From the NCBI GenBank assembly GCA_030267965.1, contig BRYA01000346.1, positions 20,754 through 74,850 on the forward strand: a stretch of 54,097 nucleotides of DNA. The letters are read 5' to 3'. Position numbers and translations under genes: made by a program. Below the pieces are notes generated by a model. That model searched no databases. It worked only from the letters and a program-made list of their open reading frames with translations, and had not been told where the DNA came from. The DNA comes from Triparma columacea (taxonomy: Eukaryota > Sar > Bolidophyceae > Parmales > Triparmaceae). Below are positions 32,102-43,030 of this stretch, one piece after another. Each line of letters opens with the position of its first letter. Position 1 is the first letter of the stretch.

Positions 32102-33316
32102 CTATACCCACTTCTTGTCGACATTGAGGTGGAACTGCTTCTTTTCTAGTGGCTTCACATTGTAGTAGGCAGGCCCTGGCGGCTTTCCACTCCTCTTCCC
32201 ATTGAACCTGAGAGTTCCGCTCTTGAAAGCGCTGGCTGCGCTGGCATTATTTATGATTCCGCTACCCCCAAGGTCGTACCAACCCGGCCCAGGCGTCGGC
32301 CCCGTCGATTGCTTCCCCTTCTTTTTGTCAGGAATCGCAACCGCCTTCGCACTCCAGGCCATCGGCTTGTCTTCCATCCCCGCACCTTTCTTGAGTATTT
32401 TTTCTGCCTTTTCTGGAAAGTACTCCCCAGGTCCAGGGACATTTCTTGCGGCAAGAATATCCTTGCCTCGAATGGAAGCCGACGTAAAGGAAGCATCAGG
32501 CATGTGTGCGTTTGTTTTGCGATCCTTTTTGCCGTAAAAGGTCAGCGCATCCATGGCGTCCCCAACGTTGTAGCTCCCTGGAGCGTGGTCCGTCTGAGGC
32601 TGAGCTCGACGGAATCGCTTAGAGGAATCCTTGAAGAACGAAGATCCGGTCCGTTGATCTATCATCTTCTCGCGATTAGTCGTGGGGTTAAGCTCATACT
32701 GACCGGGCCCTGGGATGGCGACAGTTGGCTCAGCTTCACCCTCATCGCGGTACCGTCGAGGCTTTGCAAACATTGATTGCGGGGCAGCACTGGGGTCCGC
32801 GATGGGGATCGTTGAAATCAGGGGGCTATACGATCCTGGGCCTGGAAGGGCTGCAGCATTCAAGAGGTGAATCTTCTGTGAGGTGAAGCGGCTGGACTTC
32901 GATATCATTGATGTGAAGCCTGAAAATATCGCCGAGTAAGTACATCATACAGTACATGTATACGGTTGTGGTTTGTTCGGTACCTCCTCACACGTCATCC
33001 CTACAATCCCTGCCATCCCCCCTCCCTTGTCCTCACCTCTTGCACTAACACTACCGCTGGACTTCTCCAAACTAGCCGACGTATGGTAGTAGCCTGGACC
33101 AGGCTGAACATTGTTATCTTCCTTCTTGAACCTGTACGTCCTCCCCCCAAACCCATTTTTCTCCCCCTTGTACCTCCCCGATCGTGTGGAATGTTTTGAG
33201 GGTATTGAGGGTGCAGTCTTCTTGAACGTCTCTATACTCTCGTTCAACTTCGGATCCTTGGTCCCACTTATGAGGAGACCGGTTCGCGCAGTCCCCACTT
33301 GACGGTGGTTGGTCAT
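32102..33316 (-). CDS. SHIPPO/STPG-repeat protein (axonemal microtubule-associated)
   Basis: Two exons: 32992-33316 and 32102-32919 (380 residues). The join is phase 1 through a GTGAGG donor, giving GMTCFTSMISKS. The protein carries spaced Pro-Gly-Pro-Gly-x-Tyr motifs: VQPGPGYYHTS, ALPGPGSYSPL, AIPGPGQYELN, HAPGSYNVG, NVPGPGEYFPE, TPGPGWYDLG and KPPGPAYYNVK. This is the STPGR (SHIPPO 1) repeat found in outer dense fibre and STPG proteins. Several such proteins are microtubule inner proteins of flagellar doublets, so a flagellar role is likely. Residues between repeats are basic. It is divergent from the cyclic-nucleotide-binding protein gene with only 123 bp between starts. Confidence 0.85.
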
Positions 33317-33439
33317 TTCTTCCTCAACTTCTTGTTTCTTTTTGCAACAGAACCAGTTGAGCAGATTGCTTCTTGGCTGTCGGTTCTGCCGTCGTTTCCC
33401 GCTGGTTTTTAATTACCCGAAGAGCACTTTATACAAATT

Positions 33440-36350
33440 ATGTCGCGTCCTGGCGGCGGACTTGTTCGTAACCGTACAGTATCCATGGGTTCTATCGGTT
33501 CATCATTTTCGGGCGAGGATGAGTCTCCCTCTACACCTAAATTTAAGGGTGGAAATAGCCCCGAGAGACTCTCCCCGATCCCAAGTGGTAAAGGAATGTC
33601 CCCTAGGGAGGATCACAAAGGGAACAACCTTAAAGAAAGCCGCAGCGAGAGCGTTATCGACAAAGCCGAGGAGAAAAAGCATCTTACTGTGATGGAACCA
33701 TTCGGCAAGAGAATTACGTACGTTGATATTAGATTGGGATGGTGACTAGGGATATGCACTTCCTAACACACTGGACCCTACCCCCCCCCCCCCCCCCCTT
33801 ACCCCCTGCCAACACAGGCATAAGACAGAGCCCTTCATTGCGCCTCCAAACTCAAACAACCCCAAACCAAACAACAATATCCGCACAAGATCCAGGCGGA
33901 CGGAGTCGGTCGACTCGTACGAGAACCCTTACGAGGATTCCAACGGAAGGAGGAGAGCAATTGGCGTGAATAACAACAAACTCCCCAGGTCCGGGATGAT
34001 GAGCTACAGTCAGGTGCAGCGCATTCTTTCGATCTTCAAACCAAGTACTCGCACCCCCCTCTTGTGTGAGAAGATTGTAAAGTATTTGGACCAAAGTACC
34101 CTCGTTAAGATCGAGCCCTGGCACATGATCCTTTCTACTAGCCAGAAAAAGTCCTTTTACCGGACCCTCCAGTACAGGAAGATCGTTGATGATCACGGCC
34201 TCCACTTTGAGATGAACCTTACGTCTAAGAACAATTACTACATTCTGTTGCGGGGAAGCTGCTCTGTCACGTTGCCCGGAGGGAAGAACTTCAATCTCAG
34301 GGCAGGCGACACTTTCGGAGGTCTCCAGATGCCGCCCAACCTCGAACAGTACGCGGTAGACGTCAAGGCGAGGGGCAGCTACAAAAGCAGGGAAACTCTG
34401 TCCGAGATAATGTTTGCTAAGACCATTGGGGGGAGGAAGGGGAGGGTGGGGAGGGGAGACAAGATAAACGTGACAGTACCCAAGGGGGGGGAGCTTGCCG
34501 TCCTGAGCAGCAATGACGTCAAGGAAATCTTGGAGAAAATGAGTTTGAAGCTGAGCATCAGCAGCTTGCTGACAACGCTCGGGCTCAGGTGCATGGAGGG
34601 AAAATTCAAAGTCCAAAAATTCAAGGCCGGGGCTGTTCTGCAGACCGAGGGGGCAACAGTGAAGAGAGTGTTCGCCATCATTTCGGGAGAATGCACCTGT
34701 GTGAAGAAGACTGCCGTCGTCCCCGAGACAGACACTAATGGGAAGGAGGGTGGCTCCATCGCCACCGGGGGGGCATCTTTCGCAGAGAGCGGAGTCAATT
34801 TTGACAAGCGGACGGGGGAAAGGAAGGTGCAGTTGAAAAAAATTGTCCTTCGAAGTGGCTTCACGTCAAATGCCTCCACTTCTAAATTGATGTTATACGG
34901 ACCTAAAAGCATCGTTGGGGACGTCGATACTCTCCTGGGAACTAACGCTGAAACCACGGTGGTCTGTAACTCTGATGTCATGTGCGTTGGATTTGACGCC
35001 GAAGATTTCAGAGAAAGGCTCGGTAACTACACCGACTTGAAGAACCAGTTCGTGAAACTTGCAAGGATAAGAAGGTCACTTGTTGCAACCCAGCTCGCGA
35101 GGGCGCTAGGGTACGTTGAAATGGGTGAAGGGGTGGACTGGGATAAGGAAGTCAAGGAGGGCGGGGAGAGGATAAGGAGGGTGTGGAGAGAGGAGAGGGA
35201 GAGAGAGCAGAGGGTCATGAAGAGGATGATGGAGGAAGAGATGGCGGAACCCGACGACACTAGTGCTTACAGCGACAGCTACGACAACGATGGTGCCAGC
35301 ATCACCGAGAGAAGTAGCAAATCCTCCTTCCGAGGAGGAGAGCGAGTGTTTGGCGTTGGCGTCAAGGCGGCGAGGCTGAATCAGAGAAGTGTTGACCACC
35401 GGAGTTCCCGCGGTTCCCCAGTCAAAGGGAGCTTCTACGCGGAGGATGACAAGGAGGAGAAGGAGGAGAAGAAGGAGGAGAAAGGCATATGGGTGGACAG
35501 ACTGGCCAACAGCGCGGTATTTCCGCCGGAGAACTTGGACCTGGGCCCCCCAGAGATCACGTTTGAGATGGTTTTCCAGAGGAGAGTGAAGAAGAATCCT
35601 AGGGTGAATAGGTCCAAGTTAATGATTGAGTTCAAGCGACTTCTGCTCGACGAGACCAAGAACGACGGCCCGATTGAGTACGAGGAGCCGAAGGACAGGT
35701 TCGAGAGGCTGGACTACATAGACACCTCCGGCTACAAGTACAGCGACACGGTCTTGACCTTCTTACCCCATAAGGGCGAAAGTAACGGGGATACTTACGA
35801 TCTTTCCCTCCTCACTCCTTTCCCTACCTTGACCCGGGCGAGGAAGCTGCACGGTAAACCCCTGCCGGTTCTGCCGCACACCACTGGTTTCTTGAACCCC
35901 GCGCAGGCCTTTTGGGAGGTCAGACAGAGGGAGGCAAAGAGGGCCGATAAGAGAGAGTGGTCGGTGGGGAAGAGCGACAAGGCCACGATAAAGAAGGCGC
36001 TCGAGGACGGGTTCTACCCACACTTCAAGGAGAGCGGGCTCAGCATCATCACCAGGCCATCGACGGTTGCGGGGAGTGTGGCTGGGAGCAGCGTTTACGG
36101 AGGGAGCAGCTACGGGAAGGGTGCGGGGCTGATGGGCTCGGGGCTGGGGCAGGGGAGTAGTTTGCTGACTGGCTCTTACGGCTCTTACGTAGAGGGGAAA
36201 GGGAGAGGAGGACTCGGACCGAGCGTTTGGGCGAGCAACGAAGATAAATTACGCAAGCTGTACGGGGATGATAAGGAAATGGGGTTCTACGACATTACGA
36301 AAAGGTCGAGGCCGAGGAGCAAGTTGGTTGGGGGGGGAGGGAAGAGGTAA
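33440..36350 (+). CDS. Protein with two cyclic-nucleotide-binding-like domains
   Basis: Two exons: 33440-33717 and 33818-36350 (936 residues), phase 2, giving GKRITHKTEPF. The intron has a GTACGT donor and a C18 tract. After a Ser/Pro-rich N-terminus there are two cNMP-binding-like beta-barrels. The first is about residues 180-300 (YYILLRGSCSVTLPGG, FNLRAGDTFGGL). The second is about 370-520 (KVQKFKAGAVLQTEG, RVFAIISGECTCVKK, MLYGPKSIVGDVDTLLG). The phosphate-binding cassette with its conserved Arg is not obvious in either, so ligand binding is uncertain. The middle is a Glu/Arg-rich helix and the C-terminal 250 residues are of unknown type with Gly/Ser-rich ends. No kinase or channel part is seen. 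Its partner in the short promoter is the SHIPPO gene, which suggests a flagellar function; this is inference. Confidence 0.75.
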
Positions 36351-36401
36351 AAGGTGTTGTGTTGTTTGTATTTCAACGTGCTGAGATGAAGCATTTTCTT
36401 A

Positions 36402-39100
36402 TTAGCGGTATCGCTTTTGGCCAACTTGAGGAGGACCGCGAGGTTGGGCGAAGCCCCTGGGTCCTCGTGGTGGCCCCCTTGGTTGGAAGCCCCTGGGAGG
36501 GGGTGGGCCTCCGCGGGGGGGGAATCCCCTTCCTGGATGTCCACGCGGGGGGGGTCCTCCCCCCCCTGGATATCCACGCGGGGGGGGTGGCCCGCGAGGC
36601 CACTGTTGTTGCTGCTGATGTTGCTGCTGGTGGTGCTGCTGTTGGTACTGAGGAGGCTGCTGGTTTTGCTTCTGTTGGTACTGAGGGGAGAGCTGCTGCT
36701 GCTGGTGCTGGTGCGGAGGTCGTTGTTGCTGATGGGAGCTTTGTGGAGGTCGTTGTTGCTGATGGGAGCTTTGTGGATGTCGTTGCTGCTGCTGCTGATG
36801 GTATGGAGGTCGTTGCTGCTGTTGCTGCTGCTGTTGATGTTGTTGCTGCTGCTGTTGTTGTTGTTGCTGCTGCTGGAGCATGAAATTGTTCGGGCTCCCC
36901 TGCCCCCCAACCGGACTTCTCTGCGACTGCATCGTCGGGCTCCCCTGCCCTTGCATCTGGTGCCTCTGGTGCTGCCCCTGCCCTTGCATCTGCCCCTGCA
37001 TCTGCCCCTGCATCTGCCCCTGCATCTGCCCCTGCATCTGCCCCTGCATCTGCCCCTGCATCTGCCTCTGCATATTCCCAGCCCTGATTTGGTTTGGGTG
37101 GGGCCCCGCCCCCCTTCCGTCCGGCGTCTTGTTTTTTGCCATCCACTGCTGCTGGGCCTGCTGCTGCTGCTGGGCCCGCATCCTCTTCTCCTGAGGAAGG
37201 GGGGGGTAGGCGAGGGTTTGAAAGCAAGGGGGCGGAAAGGGGGTCGTTTTAGCGGGTGACGGGAGAAGCGCGTTTAACGACGCACCATGTGCGCCCTCCC
37301 CCCTTCGCGGAAGCTGCGGCGCGCCGAGTGGTGCAACCATCTCACCTGCATCTCCCTTTGCATCTGCATGTTCTGCCCCCTGACGACGGCGACGTTCCTG
37401 CCCCACGGGCCGATCAGGTAGCCCCTTGGGAGCCTGGTGATGGGGTTAATGTTAGGGTTGAAGATTGCCGTGGGTTCGATGGCCGGGGGGCGGGGAGCCT
37501 CAACCTTGGCAACGGCCTTGGGCTTTGGGTTCAAGTCGGTTTGCTCCTTCGACTTGTTTGCGTCGGCCGCTGCCCTGATCCTTAACTTTTCAGCCTCCTC
37601 TGCGGCCCTCTTCCTCCTCTCTGATTCCTCCTTCTTCTTCTTCTTCTCTTCCTTCATCCTTTTTTCCTCCTCCTCCTCCCCGTCGTCGAAGACGTCCCTT
37701 CCAAACCCTTCAACTTCCTCGTAAGTCTTCTTAACATCCTCAAACTCATCATCGTCCGAGTCCGTCTCCACCAGCCTCTCCATTTCAGCCGCGACTCTCA
37801 TCCTAGCCTTCGTGGCCCTCTCTCCCGCCTCGTATGCCTTGTACGCCTCCCTTATCTCCTTCTCCCACGCCTTGATCTTCCCCTTGATCCCCGCGTCGTC
37901 AATCAGCCCCTCCTCCACGTCGCACTCCTCGATGCCTGTCAGGGGGCACGTGAAGTTGTTGATCTCGGTGCACTTGCTCTCTACGCAGCTCCTGCAGGCC
38001 GTCCGGAGCATGTCGTCCCACTTGCACTTTACGGGGTTCGACGCCAGCTTCCCGCAGACACCACAGAGGGTCTCGAGCTCGGGCTCGCGACCGAGCCTCT
38101 GGGACATCTCGATCACGGTCAGGGTTAGCTTGGCGGAGGTGGTGAAGGACTTCAGGACCTGGGACGTGTGGACAGTGCCGTCCTTCCTCTGGGCTTCAAT
38201 GGTTTGGAGGAAGGTACGAGGAATTCCCGCAACTTTCCTCTATGGTGGGGGGGAAAAGGGGGGTTAGGGAAAACGAGGGGTTAGCTTGGTTTGGGGCGGG
38301 CGGGTGGGCGGCGAGCGAAGCGAGCCTCAGGAAGGATAGAGGGGAATGTGGGGTGGGGAGAAGGAGGTACTTTTCCTAGGTGGTTTCGTTCTTTAACTAA
38401 CCCCCTCCTTCCCCCCACCCCCCCCTTCCCCCCTCGCTTGGCTTAGCTTGGCTCAACCTCGATCACCGGAACTACTCACCTCCTCCTCCTCTCCCTTATC
38501 ATCTTCGTTCCTTGGCACCCACTTGGCCTTGGGCTTATCCTCTTCCTGGTTGTGCCTGGACTTGAAAGTCTTGACCCCCTTGTATCCCCCCCCCCCCGTC
38601 CTCCCGCTGAATGTGTTGGTCCCGTGCCTCATCGTACTGGCGATGTTCGAGATATTCTCAATCAGGGAATCCTCCCTATCTTGAGCCTCAGACAAGTCCA
38701 TGGGGACGGCCCCTCCCCCTCCCCCCCCTGCAGGGCCGTAGTGGCCTTCGACCGAGCCACCCGTATCACCCCCCCCGCCCCCCCCTGCAGACCCAACTTC
38801 GGGCTTGTATCCGTTCCTCATCATATCCAGAACCCCCTTCCCCCCTACTGCTGCCTCCCTAGTCATGACCAAGGTGGTATTGGTCGTCACGCTGGTTCCC
38901 ATCTCCCTATACTCCACCCCCGTCCCCTCAGCTACGACCTTCATCATAAAGTCCCGACCGTCCACCTTGACCTTGCCCGACTTTATAGACGCGTTCAAGA
39001 CCTCGAGGATTACAGACCATAATGAGGGCATGCTGGGGAAGTGGAGGGACATTGGACGGGCAGATGCCGGAAAGCGATAATATATTATTACGTATGACAT
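36402..39100 (-). CDS. RBBP6/Mpe1-like protein: DWNN and U-box-like domains, Gln-rich tail
   Basis: Three exons, all phase 0: 38480-39100, 37346-38239 and 36402-37190 (767 residues). The N-terminus is a DWNN ubiquitin-like domain (MSYVIIYYRFPAS; TGVEYREMG; TNTTLVMTRE). Exon 2 starts KVAGIPRTFLQTIEAQ, the conserved GIPRSFL-type stretch of the family. It then has a U-box/RING-like Cys cluster (LCGVCGKLASNPVKC, TACRSCVESKC, FTCPLTG), followed by a charged coiled coil. The CCHC zinc knuckle normally between DWNN and U-box is not visible. The last 260 residues are Gln-rich, with about eight MQGQ units and long Gln runs, ending in an Arg/Gly/Pro tail. Mpe1/RBBP6 is a cleavage-and-polyadenylation factor subunit. 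The gene ends 51 bp from the convergent CNBD gene. Confidence 0.85.
36600..36880. repeat. CTG/GTT-rich coding repeat (poly-Gln on the minus strand)
   Basis: An imperfect trinucleotide array (CTG, GTT, TTG) encodes Gln runs of the RBBP6-like protein. Within it a 30-bp unit GTCGTTGCTGATGGGAGCTT (first 20 bases) is tandemly duplicated near 36720-36779. Confidence 0.85.
36975..37068. repeat. 12-bp coding minisatellite (TGCCCCTGCATC)n
   Basis: About eight near-perfect 12-bp units encode the MQGQ repeats of the RBBP6-like protein. The spacing of the units is exact and there are no spacers, so this is a minisatellite and not a CRISPR array. Confidence 0.9.
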
Positions 39101-39325
39101 AATTGAATGATGATTGATGATTGTAGAGCTGACAATTGGGGAAAGAGTCGGGGTGAGCGGGGGTGGAGGAGATGTGGGATTTAGGGATGTGGAGGGATTA
39201 CGTGCTGTTTATTGTATGTGTTGTATCTGTTGTCGTCTTGTGTAGCTATTTGTTTTGTATTTAAGTTGTTTTAACGTGTATGGAACTAAAATGGATGATA
39301 TAGGTGAAATGAGGAAATGGAGAAA

Positions 39326-39655
39326 TGCGAAATAGCAAGCTTGGGACCGAATGGAAAAAAGACCGAAAAATCGGTCCGGTCCGGTCCGGTTCTGGTCTTT
39401 TTGAGGACCGACCGGTCCTGCTTTCAGAACGGTCTTTTTTGGTCCTCGGCGGACCACTCCGAACGTTTTTTTTTTAGTACTTTTTGTCCTTTTTTGGACT
39501 TTTTTAATGAATTCACGCCGGCAGGGACCAGTAGGACCGGTAAGGACCGGGACCGGGACCGGACCGGACCGGACCAAAAAAATTCTCACACACCAGGACC
39601 GGACCGGACCGGACCGATCTCCAAAATGGCATCGGTCCCAAGCTCTGCGAAATAG
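39326..39655. mobile_element. MITE/foldback-like element with 10-bp target duplication
   Basis: The element is about 39336-39645 (310 bp). Its ends are inverted copies: AGCTTGGGACCGA at the left and TCGGTCCCAAGCT at the right. Inside them are longer inverted arms made of GGTCC/GGACC pentamers (ATCGGTCCGGTCCGGTCCGG left; its complement right). The direct repeat TGCGAAATAG flanks both sides (39326-39335 and 39646-39655), as expected for a target-site duplication. No transposase gene is present, so it would be non-autonomous. It sits in the 584-bp divergent promoter between the RBBP6-like and DUF885 genes. Confidence 0.85.
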
Positions 39656-39684
39656 TGAAAAGAGGGAGAAAAAGGGAAATAATC

Positions 39685-42042
39685 ATGTCTGAAGCTACTA
39701 TTCGCTTCCAAAACCTAATGGACGAGTCTTGGTGAGTCATAGTGAGCCATCAGTAACACTTTAAATGCGTCAATCTGTTACATTCATTGAAATAATGCCC
39801 AAAGATTGAGACTCGTCGTGAATTGACATTGCCTTTCAGTCCATAAAATCTTACACACACACACATATTACACCACAATTTATTCCCACCAGGCAATGGA
39901 GACTCGATGTATCACCGGAACTAGCAGCATCGCTTGGACTACTTCCTGCCCGTCGATCAAGCCACTCCTTGGATCCTCGTTCAGCCCAATCTTTCGCAGA
40001 TAGATTAGAGTACATTAAACGCTCACTCAAAGACCTCGAGGATCTGATAGAATCGGTTGGAGGAATAGAGAATGTAGAGAAGAGGCTTAGCGTGGAGCTG
40101 TTCAGGGACCAGCTCAAGACTTACGTTGAAAACGCAAAATATGAGAGTCACCTTGCCTGCATCAACAGGCTAGAGGGACCTCAAACGGACCTCCCTCTTT
40201 ACGCTTCGTACCTTCCCGTCGGAACCAAGGAGGAGGTAGCCTTTTACGTGGACTTCCTGTCCAGCATAAAGAAGCAGAACACTGAGTGAGTTCTGCCCTA
40301 ACCCCTAACCCGACGCCCCGCTAGCCTCAAGTGCTAACCCTGTCATTTCACTCGCTTCGCTCGCACTCAGGGTCATCGCTTTACTTCAGGAGGGAATAGA
40401 CAAGAAAAACCTTCCCGCCAAATGCTCTCTTGACGGCGTTCCAGAGCAGTTCATGAGCCACGTCGAAAATGGGGGTTCTGCCTTCCTCTCTAAAATCCTC
40501 GATTCAACGAACGTGCCCGATGACGTAAAGGCAAAGGCCAGTGCAATCGTAGAGAATGAAGTCGTACCTTCTTTCAAGGAAATCGCAGACTTCCTCAAAG
40601 ACGTCTACGTGCCCGCTCTTCCCACCGAAATTGCGTGCACCAAGCGTCACCCAAATGGCGCGGATTACTACCAGAAATGCTTGGAGTTTCACACGACCAC
40701 CTCCTTGACCTGCACTGAGGTCCACGAGATTGGTCTCAAGGAAGTAGAGAGGATCACGACCGAAATGGAGAGGATCGCGACTGTCGAGGAAGGTTACCCT
40801 GACTTGGAGAGCTACAAGGCCCATTTGACGACATCCCCTGAATTCCAGCCCAAGAACGAGGAGGATCTCCTAAAAAATTATCGTGACATATGCGGCAGGA
40901 TTTCCCCCGCCCTCCTCAAGATCTTCCACGTCCGCACCCTGCCCTCCACCCCCTTTCAGATAGTCCCCACCCCCTCCCGCTCCGCCTCCACTGCCCCCGC
41001 CGCCTATTACCTCGCCGGTGGAGGAGACAGGCCTGGAACCTTCTACGCGAACACCAGCCACCTGCAGACGAGGTACACGTACGAGTTCGACGCCCTCAGC
41101 CTCCACGAGGCCATCCCCGGGCACCACACCCAGGCGTCCGTCTCCGCCGAGCAGGACGACCTTGAGGGCTTCAGGAAGTACCAGGAGGACAGGAGGTACT
41201 TCGAGGCGCCCGCGAGGTTCCCGTTCTACACGGGGTACGTGGAAGGGTGGGGACTGCACTGCGAGGTGAGGAGGAGAGGGGGGGGGAGGAAGGTTGGTCA
41301 CGACGAGCTGGGGGCATTACAAAGAAACTAAACACACTAACCCTTTCTGCACGCTCTCTGCCCCCCACAGTCTCTGGGGAAGGAGCTTGGCCTCTACCAG
41401 AAGCCTAGTGACGAGTACGGGGCTCTCAGCATGGAAATGCTCCGGGCTGTCCGGCTTGTCGTCGACACTGGAATGCACGGCCTGGGGTGGAGCTGGGACA
41501 GGGCCTACAAGTACATGCTCTCAAAGACTGCAATGAGCGAGCAGGACGCTGGGGTAGAGACGACTCGATATGTTACCTGGCCTGGACAGGTGAGAGCAAA
41601 CGTTCGTCTCCTCAACCTTAGCCACACACACCTCGCGCGCAATATTTCCGTTCCGATCTTATTGGCCCCATCTCACCCACCCACTCCTTCTTCCAAAAAC
41701 CACCACCCGCAGGCCTGCGCATACAAAATCGGCCAGATTGAGATAACGAGGCTCCGAAAAAAGTTCGAAGATGAGACTGGTGACAAGAAGGATGTTAGAG
41801 ACTTCTACCACGTCGTTCTGACGGCAGGAGCGGTCCCGCTAACCATACTGGAGGATAAGATCAACGAGCTTATTGTGAATGTGAGGGGTGGGGGGAACAC
41901 GGCGGGCGAAGCAGCGGGAAAACCAGCGGCAACCAAAGCAAATAACGACGATTTCCTCAACCAGATGACGTTCGTTCCGGCGTGGTGCAAGTGCTGTGTC
42001 GTCCCCGGTTCGCACGGCTTTGCAACCCGTGAAAAAATATAA
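39685..42042 (+). CDS. DUF885-family metallopeptidase-like protein
   Basis: Five exons: 39685-39731, 39893-40285, 40371-41265, 41371-41589 and 41713-42042 (627 residues). Exon 1 encodes only 15 codons (MSEATIRFQNLMDES), which join to WQWRLDVSPELAASLG, the usual DUF885 opening. The presumed zinc site LHEAIPGHHTQ is in exon 3, followed by YVEGWGLHCE, the second family signature. Exon 4 adds LVVDTGMHGLGWSWDRAY, and exon 5 YKIGQIEITRLRKK. DUF885 proteins resemble carboxypeptidase/dipeptidase-type zinc enzymes and are common in bacteria; the substrate is unknown here. No signal peptide, so it is probably cytosolic. All junctions keep phase, and intron 2 ends in a TTCGCTCG-type acceptor. Confidence 0.88.
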
Positions 42043-42136
42043 AAGACAGTAGTTTTCGTAAAATAAAAGCTCCGAAGCAACCATTTGTTATTTCAGGACC
42101 TCTTCCTTTATGCCATCTCTTCGCACCATTCACATC

Positions 42137-42998
42137 TCAGGTGCTGAATTCACTTTCCGAGATACTCCTTGGTGAGAATGCGTTCTCTCCTTCCGTCAAA
42201 GTTACCATGGCCTTGTCTGGGTCCGGGGCCTTGACCCTGTCCCTTTCCCCTCTTGGGGACCTAAGGACCTCTAGTTGCAGCGTCGGGACGTTGGGGGGAG
42301 GGCGGCCGTTCGCGAAGCTCAGCTGCTTCGGCGACTTGCTGTATGAGGAGGGTCTAACTTCTTCCTCAATGACCTCATCGTTGTCGCTGTAGAAAGAGTT
42401 TGTGTCCGAGTACATCGAGCACATGATATCAGACGACGTGTCGAAGTCCGTCGTGTTGTCGGCGAGGGAGGAGGAGGACGTCAGGATCGCCTTCTTGTCT
42501 TTGGAAATCATGTTACCGATCACACCCAGCTTGCCGTCACGCTCGTTGTCGCGCTCGCGTTGGGCAAGCCTCTCGGCAACTTCTATGGCTCTATTGGGGT
42601 CCTTTACTTGGACGTCCTTAAGGTAGGATGATGCAAACATTTGTAGGTTAGGCGCCCCAGGACGTCGCTCCGGGGAAGCCGAAGTTCCAGATACTTGACC
42701 ATCTGTAGGTATGGCAGGAGGGGTCGTCGATACCGGGGAGGGATCTGAGTCGGGGGTCGCGGCAGACTTATCGCCGCTTTGTGCGCTCGAGTCTATGGAG
42801 TCGAGCCTTGCAATGATTCGAGCCTTGCGAATTTCAGGCCCAATGGAGTCAGACCTTGTCCTTCCCCGGTTGTCGTCAGTTTCGCCCTCGCCTTCGGCCT
42901 GGGCAGTGTCTTGAGAGGGGGACTGGACCGAGGGGGGGGGAAGAGGGAGGTTTCGTTCGTTATCATTATCGTCGGCGTTGACGAACGATGATTCGGTT

Positions 42999-43030
<32 letters not shown>

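Noticed and set aside
36975..37068. CRISPR-like regular array
   Set aside because: 12-bp units without spacers, in frame with a Gln-rich protein; a coding minisatellite in a eukaryotic gene.
36373..37259. Three long frames over the Gln-rich repeat on both strands
   Set aside because: Triplet repeats keep all frames open; only the frame that joins in phase with the DWNN/U-box exons is supported.
39209..39655. Small proteins encoded in the GGTCC-rich segment
   Set aside because: The frames are made of the inverted repeat arms of the mobile element and carry no protein features.
40294..40310. Telomere-like CCCTAACCCCTAACCC
   Set aside because: Only two imperfect units inside a spliced intron of the DUF885 gene; too short to indicate a telomere or interstitial telomere.
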